Source: Bradysia coprophila
Taxonomy: Eukaryota > Arthropoda > Insecta > Diptera > Sciaridae
Direction of reading: 5' to 3'
Length of the DNA: 64,000 nucleotides
Assembly: GCF_014529535.1 (NCBI RefSeq)
Contig: NC_050738.1
Span: forward strand, 12,664,062-12,728,061
Below the pieces are notes generated by a model that saw nothing but the letters and a program-made list of their open reading frames with translations, made no database searches and was not told where the DNA came from. Positions within the stretch are counted from its first letter, which is position 1; the number at the start of each line of letters is the position of its first letter. A program made the position numbers and the translations under genes. This document shows, in pieces, positions 50,038-63,300 of the stretch.

Positions 50038-53000
50038 AACTAAACTATGTAGAAAATAATAATTTAATAGAAGACAACTCCACATTACAGTACATTGTAC
50101 GTACATTGCACACACGGCTTGGCGTATTGTATTATAAGACACTATAAAATTTAAATGAATAATGAGAGAGAGAAAAAAAAATCTATAAACTTCATTATGC
50201 GATAGACTTAAAGGTACAGGTTTTAAACATCAAAACTAGGCCATCTAATGTTTAAAAGTTAATGTGTTTTGTGGTGTATTTAATGCAAATCAATATACAC
50301 CAAGACAAAACATGTTAGCTAAGTTTCAGATCGATTGCAAGGCATTTAAAGAGTTGTTGTGATAGTAGGTAGTGGTTTTAAGAAGTTTTTATGGATAATT
50401 CCAATCAAAAAGCGTTCGGATTGAAACCAACAACAAACCAATTTGATTTTCAAATGTAGAAAAAAAAACACGAATTACTTAGCAACAGAAATGATTATTG
50501 ATTGTGCTGCACATAATACTGCTTATACGGTAAGCTTCTTTTCACATAACACCTTTGTGTTGCTTTTTTTTCGTTCGTGGGTATATCTGGTACATAATAT
50601 TGGTGTAACCGAACATTATTTCTGGTAATACCATGAAAATGAAACACACCAGCAAAATTTATGGATGAGCGGAAAGCAAAATAGTTTTCGACCCTGGAAA
50701 TAAATATAAAAGCCTATAAAATCCTATCGGGAAAGCTTTTATATAATAAAAATTTCTGTAATGCATCAGTATATTTTGCGCTGGGTTCATTATATACACA
50801 CAAAAATGAGAATCAACATCAGAGGGGAAATGGAATTCCTGGTACGAACACATTATGTGCTGCTCCAAGCGCTGTGTGTTGTAAAATATATATTACAAGA
50901 TCGATCGCTGGTTCGTTTCGCTCTTTTACTCCACTGGACCAGGATTGGGGCGCATGTGCTACACAATCAGTCCGGAATTTCGTATAAGAATGCTCTATCA
51001 GCCGCATTACACGTAAAGAACGGGCGTGTATAGTTTCATTTATTTTTCTAGATTTTTTTTTTGTTTTTCTGCTGCAGAGCAAAACAAAAATGTTTGCCTC
51101 GCAAATTCTAAAAGGTCTGAATGATTTTCGATTACATTTGCCACAGCTTTTTTTCTGCACACCAATTCGCTCCTACATAATCGACAAAAAAAATAAACGT
51201 CCACTCAGCCCTTTTCGATTGTACTACCAGCAAATTAAGCACACTGTCAATCGAATTTATTTTAATTTTTAAATCGGGCGCTTTTGTAATTGCACAATAT
51301 AGATACGGACATCATTGTAGAGAATGCAGTATTACTAATATGATGCAGTTCTACCATGACACAAAAGCGGTACTTTTAGGTTTTTATCGTCAAGCGTAAA
51401 AAAAATCCAATTTAAATTTGCTCAATTATTTAAACAGAATTCCGGAGCGAAACGTTTAATGTAATTGTTTCCATTAAGGATAAAAGGATTTTTTTATGTA
51501 AATTAAATTAAATTAAATTAAATCACTAAATTTGAACGAAATTTGATTAACATCGCCAGCGACATAATTTTAACAACATATGAAGTGGAGATATTTAATC
51601 CACAGCAATTCAATCTGCCATGATTGCATCTTTGTCATACCATCTGAAAAATCTATTTTGGAGATCCATAAGGAATTCAACAATTTTGAGGGACCTCTTC
51701 AACAAACTGTTTATATCTCAGCCAACAATCCTGTAGAAAACAAATTGGTGTTAGGTGAAGAACAAAATTGAAAAATCTGCTTTATCAGACATGTGGAAAT
51801 TTTGATTGATTTTTCAGGCACGACAGATTTTTCAAAGAAAAGATTGTGTTTTCAGATGTAGTTTTTCATTTAGTATCAATATCTAATGGCACGAATTTCA
51901 TTTCTCTGCGATGTAAAATGACTGATACTATAGACAGACATTGATTGGACTCAAATAGGTGCCAGAACACACATATTTCGTCTTAGGTACTGAAATAACG
52001 TAGCCTTAACTTAATACCATGTTCTTGCGACTATATGTGCGCAAACACGGCCTGTCATAATATTTACGATATTTTAGCTCTTTACACTCGGTATAAACTT
52101 CCCTGAAATGTCGTTCATAAACAATAGCATGAACATCAGTTGATGAAAGGTCAGCTATTGTAGATTCAGCACAATATTGGCATTTACCGAGTGTAAATCG
52201 GGATTGGCAAAAGATTCTTTTCAAATTGACTACTGACACTAAGTTCACCAGTTACTTCAGATGACGATTGTGTTTCTATAAAATTCTGGGATCGAATAGA
52301 CCTGTATGTAATGAATATATAACTAATCGTCAGTCTCGTATTTCGTGGAGAAGAAGACAAAAAAAAAGAAAAGAAAGAATCGAGTCATTAGAGTATGTAT
52401 TACACAGAACTTTCCGCTGTTACGCATTAATTGCCTGAAGCACTGCAGACTAGTAGCAACATATAACGTCATAGCTCATACAGTAGCCGTAAGGCAAATG
52501 AATGTTATTCGTATTAGATACATTTAGTGTATTACATATCTTCTTATTCAGATATCAAGAAGGACGGAGAGAGAGATAGAGATAGTGATGTTATGAGAAA
52601 ATTCTAAGTAAAGAAATAATTATTACTAAAGTTAGTTATCGATCGTTCAAATCAACATACAAATATTACTTTTTCCTTATCCTGCTGGTACAACAAGATA
52701 AACATTTTAATTTCATTTATTGATTAACTCGTTCCAATTTTATCAAAATCAAAACTGATCACAATGCCAGATAAATTATTAATTAAATTCTGTTGTCTCA
52801 ACGAATAAGGAAATTGTAAATAAATGTTTTAGTTTTACGTAAGTTCCATCCAGCAACTTATGTAACCGAAAATTACATTACATGTCATTCTATCGACAAT
52901 GTGTCGTCTCCTACATCCCAAATTCAAGAAATTCGATGAAAATATAACAGAATTATTCTGGGGGGTACAAATGAAGTAACAACAGACGAACCTTTAAAAA

Positions 53001-53804
53001 AATGGAAGGGACACATTCACAATAGTTCGATTAGCTGAGAACGTACATGTATATGTCGTCCATTGACTATACATATATTGGGCCTTTTGTAAGCAAATTG
53101 TAACTATCGATTACCTATCACCCGTCCGTCTAATTTCATTTCTAATTCGGTCTACACTAAACAGCAGATGGAAACATATCATCATCTCAACCCGGTTAGA
53201 ATATGTTCATCGGTACCGTAAATAAATTGCAGAAGCATTAGTTTTCAAGTGAAATGAATATTTTATGACCATGCGATACAGAACATACGGTTATCTGGTT
53301 CTAGCGATATGGTATCTCTATATTTATCTTTTACCGTCAATTTTGTTGTGTTGTGTATATATAAACACTTTTAATGGTGTATCCAAGCAATATGCTCCAC
53401 ATTTATCTGTACATTAAAAATAGGTGGTCTTAAACGAAGTTCGATGTATATATGTTGCATAATTCACGGCATATGTACTGGCTGTAGTCGGGAAAAAATA
53501 ACAACACTCAATTAAGTGCCATCCTTTCTATAATGTATATAGAAACGAAATATAATGAAGAAAAAAAAATCGATTTTCATAAAAAAAATGTTCCGTATTT
53601 CATTTGACTCTTCTGGCATGCACGACGGACACGGTGTTGTTGTTGTACGGTTTGTTATGCTTATTTCTTCTATGCAGTTTATCAAAGCAGGGCGTTTTTT
53701 GTGTTTTCAAATATAATTTATTTGAAGATAATTATCCAGAATGATTCATTTGACGGTATTGTTTCTGGGTTTGTTTCTTTGTTGTTGTTTTCATTAGCCC
53801 TTAC

Positions 53805-53869
53805 CTTAGCGTCTGTGTCAAACACAAAACCTGTACTTGAAAACCGGCTCGAATGCTCACTGAATGTTA
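53805..53869 (-). other. Candidate 65-bp exon in the long spen intron
   Basis: On the minus strand a 3' splice-like GTGTTGCAG ends at 53,870 and a donor AAG|GTAAGG begins at 53,804. The intervening 65 bp are open in one frame (VTFSEHSS..). Its end phase does not match the exon at 44,513, so it would be a UTR or alternative exon. Such pairs also arise by chance. Confidence 0.2.
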
Positions 53870-54865
53870 CTGCAACACAAAACACACCACAAAAACTCAA
53901 TGCTTAATACGTAGGACCTTTCGGTTCTCATTTCCTTTCAATTAATTGAATAAAATTGTTATGACGTACAACAAGCGTATCATATGTTTTATACGATGGT
54001 GATATACTGTGGTTATACACTTAAACATAATGTGTATATTTATCGAATGTTCGTCCAAGGTCAAGGGTGAAAGCCACCGCCCTGCTTTGGAGCTTATGTC
54101 ATAAAAAAAGTATCGTGTTACTCTCGAATATATATACATTTATGGCTGTTGTGCTGTGTGCAATCACCAAGAGAATTCGCTGTTTACGTCTTATTTATGT
54201 TTATTGATTTGTAGATAAAAGAAAAAAAATAATTCAGCAACGAAAGCCACTTTAAAAGTTTTCATGACAAAAGGGGTATGCTAAACGAGTAATTAACGAT
54301 AAAAAAAACTCATTTCTTTTTCCAATAAAAGCACACATTTTCTTATCTTATTTTTTCGTAAATTATTTTTTATATAAAGCCTGTCTCACACAAACACATC
54401 AACCTGTATCAATGTGGAGGAGTCATGTGTCAATATACGAAAATTAGGTAATTTGTTGACAACGAACAAAGATCTAATCACGAGATTGTGTACATGGTTT
54501 TCGTTAATTTTTTTGTTGATTCATCGAAAAAAAAAATGAAATCGAAACGTGTACCGTCTTCGTTCTTCTACTTCTTTTTTCGTACATAAATTTCTATAAT
54601 GCGGCAAACTAAACAATTTGGTTTTGTTGACGATTTTTACAGCAAACGTATGTGCTTTGATGATGTGTAATGCACATACAATTTACGTAAATGTGTCACA
54701 ATCTTTTCTTTTTGAGAAATAAACATGTTAAAAGTGAGATTTTGTTGATTTTGATAAAGACAAGGATGATTAGATGGATATAATGATTAAATATGAATAA
54801 ATTACAAGTTTTACGTGGTAGCGCTTTTATCCATAATATGATTTGATTGCAATGTCTTGAAGCTG

Positions 54866-54890
54866 TGATACATACCTGAAAAGAACAAAG
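54866..54890 (-). promoter_or_regulatory. spen: Candidate recursive (zero-length exon) splice site
   Basis: The minus strand reads TTCTTTGTTCTTTTCAG|GTATGTATC with the junction between 54,876 and 54,875. A pyrimidine tract and AG abut a donor directly, the signature of ratchet points in long insect introns. It is on the spen strand about 10.4 kb upstream of the first spen exon seen. The donor half is GTATGT rather than the usual GTAAGT or GTGAGT. Confidence 0.35.
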
Positions 54891-57628
54891 AAAAACATTT
54901 ATTAATTTCAGTCCTCAATTTATTCACAAACATTTGTAACATAAAAATCATTGGGTCATTCCTCCTTCACAATGTTAATAGAGTGGCACATGTGGCATCT
55001 AATAATGTCATACTAAAACAAAATTAACTTTCACATTTTAGCGAAAAATAGCACGTTCCTCTCGCATTTGAAATGAAAACAAAAATATTTAATTATCTTA
55101 GTCCTCGTTTACTATTCCGAATGGTACCGAGACAAATTACATTCATTCCCATTAATGCAAGGCAACGGAATCGAGTTTTCGTTAGATCGCAAGAATACAT
55201 TATGAATGGCTAAAATTTTCAAAAATAATTCTAGTTATGGAAGTTAGCCAAAAGTTGTGTGTAACATTAGTTCAATTTATCGTTTCAGCGTGATAGCTGC
55301 AACATTTAGACGAAGAAGAAGAAAAAAAAACTTAGAAAACCAATGACTGGAATATGGGAAACGTAATTTACCGGGTTTGTCCAAAGTTTTCGAAGTTGAC
55401 AAAGTTCATTTTCCTTAACGAAATATATATCGAATTCTAAGAGCATCATCAACGTACAAATTTTCTTTCAGTGAAGTTAATAAAAGCTTAGGAGTAACGA
55501 TTTCGTAACCTCGTTACATTTCTGCACTTTTTAACAAAGTAAAAGACGGAAATGGTGTACTGGTTCATTAGAAAACGTGCAGTTTTTTTGGTCAGTTTTT
55601 ATTGTGAAAATGTACGTAGGGGCTACGTTGAACTATTATTTTTAACACAGAGAAGAATGTTGCTCACCGACACACACGTTGTTTTAGATACAACGCCAAT
55701 ATTGGAAAATTTTTCCTACAATCGATTTTATTGATTTTACATGCTTATGGTAAAGTGTACTTACCGTCACTATTTGTGACGGTTAAAATGCACAAGCATA
55801 ATAGCTTACGTAATCGCTTGTAAGTTATTGTTTTGGATTGTGTGATTACTCCATACTCCACTCGCCTTCTGCTCATTCATCAAAGCTCATACTTGCCAAA
55901 GCAACAAACTTACAACCAGGTCGCAATATACTATTATCCACAGTAGCTGTACTGCAGAATTCATGCTACAGAGTTTCGTCATAATGTTTTGCCAAAGATT
56001 CGGTTGCATTATACATGTGCAAACGTCTTAAGATCTAGTGCGTGTATGAAAATCCATTTACGCACTGCTGTATATACTGGTTATTTATGACATCGAGTGG
56101 AAGTAGTTTATTAGGCTCCAGATGTGTAATTATGACACGAGGCCGCAAATCTAATAAAGTACTTTGCACCGATATTCATGTAAAGATTTATGCAACGATC
56201 TATTCCACAGGATGGCATTTAAAGTTTGCAAATTTTGCACATTATGAGTTGCATACTATGCAATGCATAGAAGGCTTTTAGCATAAGTTAGGAACATCAT
56301 TTTGAAATGAGGGACGAAGTTGTGACATTTAAAGATTATTTAATAAATTTTAATTCAAATTTGTTGATACAGAACGAAAAGGAAAAACCTGGTACAAATG
56401 TAATTAATCGTGGACCACATTTATGTCACATTATTGAAAAATTAAATATGAAACTGCACTTTTCCTGTTGTCAGAGAAGAAACTGTCAACAAGAATGTAC
56501 TTTAAACGATCAGAAAAATAAACTATTATCAGACGGCTGCAATTGCATTTGGTTTAAATGAAACGATCCTATAACTTTTTCAATCATAATTGTTGAAAAC
56601 ATCTATCCATTTGTTATCGACAACGACTGTCATAAATGACTATCTTTACCTAATAAATGCTAAAACAAGTGATGTGAACAAATAAGTATCAAATTCTAGA
56701 CGACTTAACAAAAGAAGTACCAGATTTAATGAATATTTCCCGACACGTTTATCGTTTTCAAAAGGTTAGAGTTTTCTTAATCCTATGATTCCCAACAAAG
56801 TAAAAAGGTTATGAAATACCTAAACTATAAAATCATCTTGAATTTGCGATATCACTTTTATTTAGCGCAAATTTACTGAAAGAGTACTCCATCAAGATGA
56901 AGAAATATTATGACACCGTTAATCTTCTGTTTACTTTGAGCATCCCTGGAAACGTTAGAAATTTGTCGAATCGTATAAATATTAGAAATGGCAACTTTAG
57001 TATCGAGATTAAATTAGCGAACATCAAAATTTATATATAAAATAGCACATGACAGGATAGTGGAGCATAACATTCTTAAATTATGGTTGAAGTTATTTTT
57101 CGATTGGGTAGATAAACATGTCTGACGGCATTAATCTTTCATTCAAACATTTCGTTCGGGGTGCTCTTAAAGGATTCGTCGATGTTGTTATATTGTGGTA
57201 AAAGAACTTTTAGTGAATTGTTATTGACAAATATTATAAATAAATATTATCTTTACGAATTGGATGTGGATTTCATCGTCCGCTTTCTTTCCCATTCGTT
57301 TCGAGATTCTATTATTGAGACTGCGCGTACCTATAGTTCTGTTTTTAAGGATTCTTACCCAAATCGATTTGCAAAGATCTCATTTTTATTTGCTTGCATT
57401 TCTTTACAAGAACCAATGTAGCTTCCTATGTGCTTGAAATATTCAATCACCTCGACAGATAACTTTAAGATTCAGAACTTATAAATGATTGACACGACAT
57501 AAGCCCAGATTCTACACAGATATTTCTACGTTAGTTTACCGCTTCAAAAATGTATTGATTAAAAAGTGGTTGCCAGTCAACCGACTTTGTGGTTTATTTA
57601 AAACGATTTTCATTCTAATGTTTCCTAC

Positions 57629-57827
57629 CTGAAACCAGAGCTTCGTTTACAACCCGAACCAGTCGTTCAGCAATATTAATTGAGAACATCGAACGAGATT
57701 TCAAAGTAAAATTACGTCTACGTCAAACTGAAACAAAGCTTCGTTTATAACCCGAAACCAGTCTATCAGCAATATTAATTGAGAACATCGAACAATATCT
57801 CAAAGTAAAATTACATTTACGTCAAAC
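57629..57827. repeat. Tandem duplication, two copies of about 99 bp
   Basis: CTGAAACCAGAGCTTCGTTT at 57,629 recurs as CTGAAACAAAGCTTCGTTT at 57,728. The shared interior includes CAGCAATATTAATTGAGAAC, CATCGAAC, CAAAGTAAAATTAC and TACGTCAAAC. The copies are about 90% alike by eye. Confidence 0.8.
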
Positions 57828-60256
57828 AACGGGAATAAAGTTACATAACTTAAATGATCGAGAGCACAAAACTAAACTCGAAATTTATGCCATTCCTATA
57901 TGCGATATGAAACGAAAATAATTTTACAATCAATTCCAATTACGTGTTGAATGTGTGTATGTGTTTGTAGTGTACATAGTGTAACATCATTCAACTTGAT
58001 TAATTAAAAATAACAAAAAAAAAGAAGAAGAAAAAAACATCTTCATGGTTCAGCTTTGCTAATTATGTATATTACATCCACGTAATACAATTTATTTACC
58101 CATCACACGGGTGATGTGTATTCCATCTTGGCGTTCCAACAAACCGAAATTCTTTTTTTTAAATAAATTTTAATTCTATTCGGTACTGGTTATTGTTTTT
58201 GTTTTCAATAGAAAAACTCTGAGGAAAAAGAAATGCTGTGTGAGCATGTTGCATTAAGAATTGTTGTTTTTTTCTTTCTTCAAAATACGAATGGTTTTGG
58301 TTATGCTTCATGGTTTTCAGTATGTTGTTTGTGTTATTCATTCGGCTGGTACAAAAGTTCTTGTTCCTATTTTTTGTTGTTATGTTGTGTTGTTTTTGTT
58401 TTTATTCATTCTGAAAACGCGTTTCTGATATGCGTGCAAACATGACGGTTTAATTTCTGCAAGGTTATTTAGAACGTTTTTTTTCCTTCTTTTTCGTTGT
58501 GTTTTTTTTTTCTCTTGATATTGTATATACAATACAAAGTAGATAGGGTTTCCTGGATGAAGTTGATGCGAAACATAACATTCAACCATAGCGAGGATAC
58601 ATACGTATAGTACCCAGTCACACATATATGAAAAATTCACTGGAAAGAAATAAGGTTTCCTTTTGTGCGATCGCAACATAAAACGACGTGACATGAATAT
58701 ATTATAAGGTAGAATTTTTTTTTTCTACAAAAATATTTTCAATTCTGAGTGAATATAAAACATCATTTAAATACGGTGATGTGACACAAGGCCAAGTATA
58801 TTTTTTTTAAATCATTTTTTTTGTCGTTTTGCCTTCAATGTATGGCATCCGATCCACACATACAGAATGTTTATATTTATGTAGACCGGAAATGTGATCA
58901 AATTACTTCTGTGAAAATAATATAAAACTTGTTTCAATTTCGCTTCTGGAGAATGTAACAGGTGGGCAAGTTGTTAATGTACGAACGATGATTTTTTTTT
59001 CTTCTTCTTCTTTATTATGTTCGCAGTCAATACTGAATGCTTCTAGAGCCATGATTAATGAAAATTGACGACATTTCTTTATGTGGTACCTTGTGGATCG
59101 ATCCCATTCGCATGACAATTATGTGTCCATTATTCCATGTAAATCTGTCCATCTCAGATTGATTTAATTATGTAAATTTTGTTACACAAATTATATTAAG
59201 ATTTTCTGAACGTGGGATTGAAAACTTGTTGTATTAGTCCAGCATCGTTGTTCTTCTATACACACTTTTCGACGATACACAGCGAATTGGATGTTATAAA
59301 ATCTTAAAACGGATTATTTATTCAAAAATAATAAAGTTCTATCTCTCGTCCAATGTATAATATATTCATTCGAAATACTTTTTTCTTCTTTTAAATGGTA
59401 TACCGATATAAGTCTAGTCATATTTTAACTTCACATTGAATAACAGACAACCGCCATCCTCTTGTTCAATTCATCTGTGTTAATAATAATTTAATTTTGT
59501 GTGAGTGAACACTTCAAAATGAATTTGAAAATAAGAAAAAAAAAATTATCTTCTGATATTGGTAACGTGGAACACGAGAAGAGAAAATGAAAATTAAAAG
59601 AATCCGTCGAACGAAAATAGAATTCAGACGCAATAATTCATAAAATCTACCAACATCACAACAGAAATGGGAGTTATTGTTCTGAATTTAATTAATTATA
59701 AAAAAATAATTATTCTTTAATATTGGTATTGGTATAAGAGGGTAGAATTTATTAATTTATTGTTATTTATTGATCTAATCGTTATTTTCCAGACTTGACT
59801 TTAAATAGAAATTGTTGATAAAATATTTACCCACACCGAACTGATTTGGGATGTTGTCATCTGACAAACAAAACAAAAACTTGAAAAGTGCATAAAACCA
59901 TAAAATAAATCATCGTGAGAAGTTGGATAAGGAATGTAAACGTTTGCTCTTGTGATATGCATAATTGATAAACAAATGAAAAATGACAGTTTTCGTTGCA
60001 CAATAATCGTAATCTCGTAATGGCAATGACTTATATTCCAAATCGGTAGGAAGTTCACACATTTTCCCCATGAAAAATTGTCACAAAACCTAAATGCAGA
60101 ATTTAGGCCGATTAATTTCAGCTTTCTTAGCACACAAATGCTGAGAGTAGTTACTCCGCTCATATTTTAGTTTTGTTTGTACAAGAACTATATCGAGAAA
60201 CATACTGGATCACACTGCCACACATCCATCGGTAATATTTCAGGAGGCTTACTTAC

Positions 60257-60321
60257 GTCACAAATTGAAATGGAAGATAACCTTCACACCAGGCATTAAG
60301 GTCTTAAATATGCTCAGAAGC
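60257..60321 (-). other. Candidate 65-bp non-coding exon in the long spen intron
   Basis: The minus strand has TTTCTTTATCTTTTAG ending at 60,322 and a strong donor TGAC|GTAAGTAAG starting at 60,256. The 65 bp between have stops in or at the end of the frames read, so a 5' UTR exon of spen is the only sensible reading. Confidence 0.25.
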
Positions 60322-63300
60322 CTAAAAGATAAAGAAAACCGAACGGGAGTATACTCGATTCCTGTGGTAGTTACACTCAAATATATTTTGGTGAAAGCGT
60401 GAGACTCGAAGAAAGATAAAACGACCACGAAAGTAATGTAAGGAGACAAGGATATAATAAATCGCCTATTGCAAAACATGTCACAATAAATAAACAACAT
60501 CCATTGGAACGAAGGAAAAATCTTAATAAACGAGCTTGAGGAAAATCATAGAAGGGCTCGCCATACAACAAAGTCAAAAACCATTAATGAACGAACACCG
60601 ATAAAGGTTTTGTTTTTAGTAATGCATGGACTCCAATAATCCAAACTACCTTTGATTCACTAAGCAAACATCTCACAGTTCATAGTAAGTTCATTGTCAG
60701 TACACGGTGTCGCTGAATCAAAATAAAGTTTTATGAAATGGTATTATTATAAAATTGAATAAAGGTACCTTCAGACAGCTTAAAACATGCTTCAATTGAA
60801 TTCGATTAGATCCCTCACCATAAACGAATTTTCATTATGAAGAATTTTAAACGTAAAATACTTATAAAATAGCTTTCATTTTACGGTCCAAAATAAAGGT
60901 TTTTGAAAGGGTACCCACAAAGTTATTAGAAATGAATAGATGGATTCACTAGAGTTCAAATCAGGTATCAGTTGACTCTAATCTTTCATTATTTTACTGG
61001 AAAAATACCGTGAGTAGGCCAATCACATTTAGTTTACATCCCTGATGAAGCTCACTAATTGTGAGCGAAAGCTTAGATAATACAAAACTTTAAAATCTAA
61101 ACCGCATATTCCAATAAAGAAATCTGCTATAACATCTGTTATAACACAATGACAAAAATAAGCAATTAGCTTGCTGGCAAGAGTTTATTTATAAAGCAAA
61201 CTGTACAGTAAAACTAAAGAAGTAAAAGATTTTCCATCAAACACCAGTCAATAATTTTAAACAAATGAGGTAACAGATTTAATAGTAGTGTGACGATACA
61301 ACTATCGTTTACGAAAGGTCTGCGATAGTGACAAGTGTATTTTTGTTATTTGATGTATGCTTTGTATAGTCATACTCAACAATAATTGAAGCTCTGGATT
61401 TTAATTCTAGTTGGAATCTATCTATTTTAGTACCAGTAATCGAACCTTTACTTGAAATATGAGCAAGTATTAGATCTTTTAAAGGTAAAGTCGGATACAC
61501 ATTGTCGGCGAGATTAAGATCTTTGATATTGCCACTCGCCTTGCCTTTCTTTATCTGCTACTTATTTACAGTACTGCAGGTTTGGGGAACGTAAGCGATT
61601 TATTCCTTTTTCTTTCCTTCAAGACCCATCCACTTAAAAATTAACTTTCAAAATGAAAAGATTTTTGTAGAAACGGCTAGTTTGACTCGTCTAGTCATTT
61701 GTAATCGACAATAATGAAAAAGAGACCATTAAGCGTGTTTTTGTTTATAGAAAATGAAGTAAAAGATTTTGTGTCAAACAATTTACTTTAAACAGGGAAA
61801 AGTAAAGAACCTAGTTATGATACGTTCACCGATTACAAATTGTTAAAATCAACATCATTGTGGACAACAGGACCTTTCTATAGACATGCGCTCTGAAATT
61901 CTTCCATATCTTATGAGTAACGTCAAATCTCATTTTTGTTTCACATCACCTTGATGTATTGCTGCTATTGACTCAAATGTAAACACCACCAAATACTGGC
62001 AATGCAAACATTACCTCACGATTACAACAGCATGGTATATTCGAAAACTGTATAATTACAAAGGTAACGATCAAACAAAAATATTTTCACGCAGCATTTC
62101 ACTCGGTGCAGAAAATCAGAGATTCAGAGAATCAATTGTACTAAAATTGGCAACATGGCACGTTCGAAATTGGCGAGGTATACGTTCAACATTTCCATTC
62201 TGTTTTTTTTTTTTTATTATTCATATGTATATATATTGAGACAGAGTTTATCCACCTGCTGTATTATTGCTATGTATACACTTGTTTGTTACAATACAAT
62301 CGATCGTAAAGTAGTTCCAATATGAGATAATCTTTCAATAAATCTGCGTCGTATAACTTTTTTTTTTAGTGCTGTTTATTTTAGCCCGAAGGTTCTATTT
62401 CATTTATTAATTACATGGTGTAGGTTAAAACATATATATTTAAAGTGCGGTTCTAGTCACACGAGTGTATGTGAAACAGAATATTTTATGCATTTTATGC
62501 ACGCATATGTTATCCCTGGGGTCGAATACAGTCACAGTAATAAAATGTAATTTAATTAAAAATTTACTTTTAGTTCCTATTTCACGTCCAATGACGACTC
62601 ATAAATATATTCTACGTAGTATAGAAATGGGACCAATATTTGAGAGACACATTTGAAAATTAAGAATTTAGTTGATGCTTAAGTGGGTACCTACACCTAA
62701 ACTCAGAACCACTTTAAGGCCTAGTTTTTTATTAAAAAAAGATTTTCTTAAAGAACTTGTTTTTTATACATATTAAAGCATAAACAACAATCGAAGAATA
62801 TAGAAAAAAAAACATCTAACCGGTTTGAGCACTAGTTCAGGTTTACCGGCCTCGTTTCTACTCACAATTATCGTGTATTTGACTATAAATGTAAAAATCA
62901 TCGAAAGATCATTGTGAGTAAACTGTGGAATAAAACCAAACGAATGGACGTGAGTTACAAATGATTCGATGGTGTGTGAGTGATTGTGTGTATCTGAACG
63001 TTTTTTTTTTATTTCACAGAAATGGCAATCTGTTGTTTTCATTTTACACATAAAACATATTTTCATCTACCTTTGGCCATCGTCATAAATTTAAACAGTT
63101 TTCGATTGTTGTCAAACAGCAATCCTAATTATATTTTATGTGCTTGTTTGTTCGCTTTTGTTTCATTTGGGGGGATTATCATTACCATTAGCAGCTTACA
63201 TTTGATATTGACTTCAATTTTACTAATGATTTCATTTCCACGAAAAGATAATAAGAATTTATTTTTCCTTTTTTATGCTAAGAATCAAAATTCTTAGAAG

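Noticed and set aside
52006..52248. A minus-strand frame with NLVSVVNL and FTLGKC, faintly like the protease/spacer part of copia elements.
   Set aside because: The resemblance covers only a few residues and no neighbouring pol motifs or LTRs were seen.
55552..57421. Four short plus-strand frames (60-86 codons) in a row, perhaps a nested gene in the spen intron.
   Set aside because: No splice logic joins them, the residues resemble no family, and such frames are expected by chance in this length of A+T-rich DNA.
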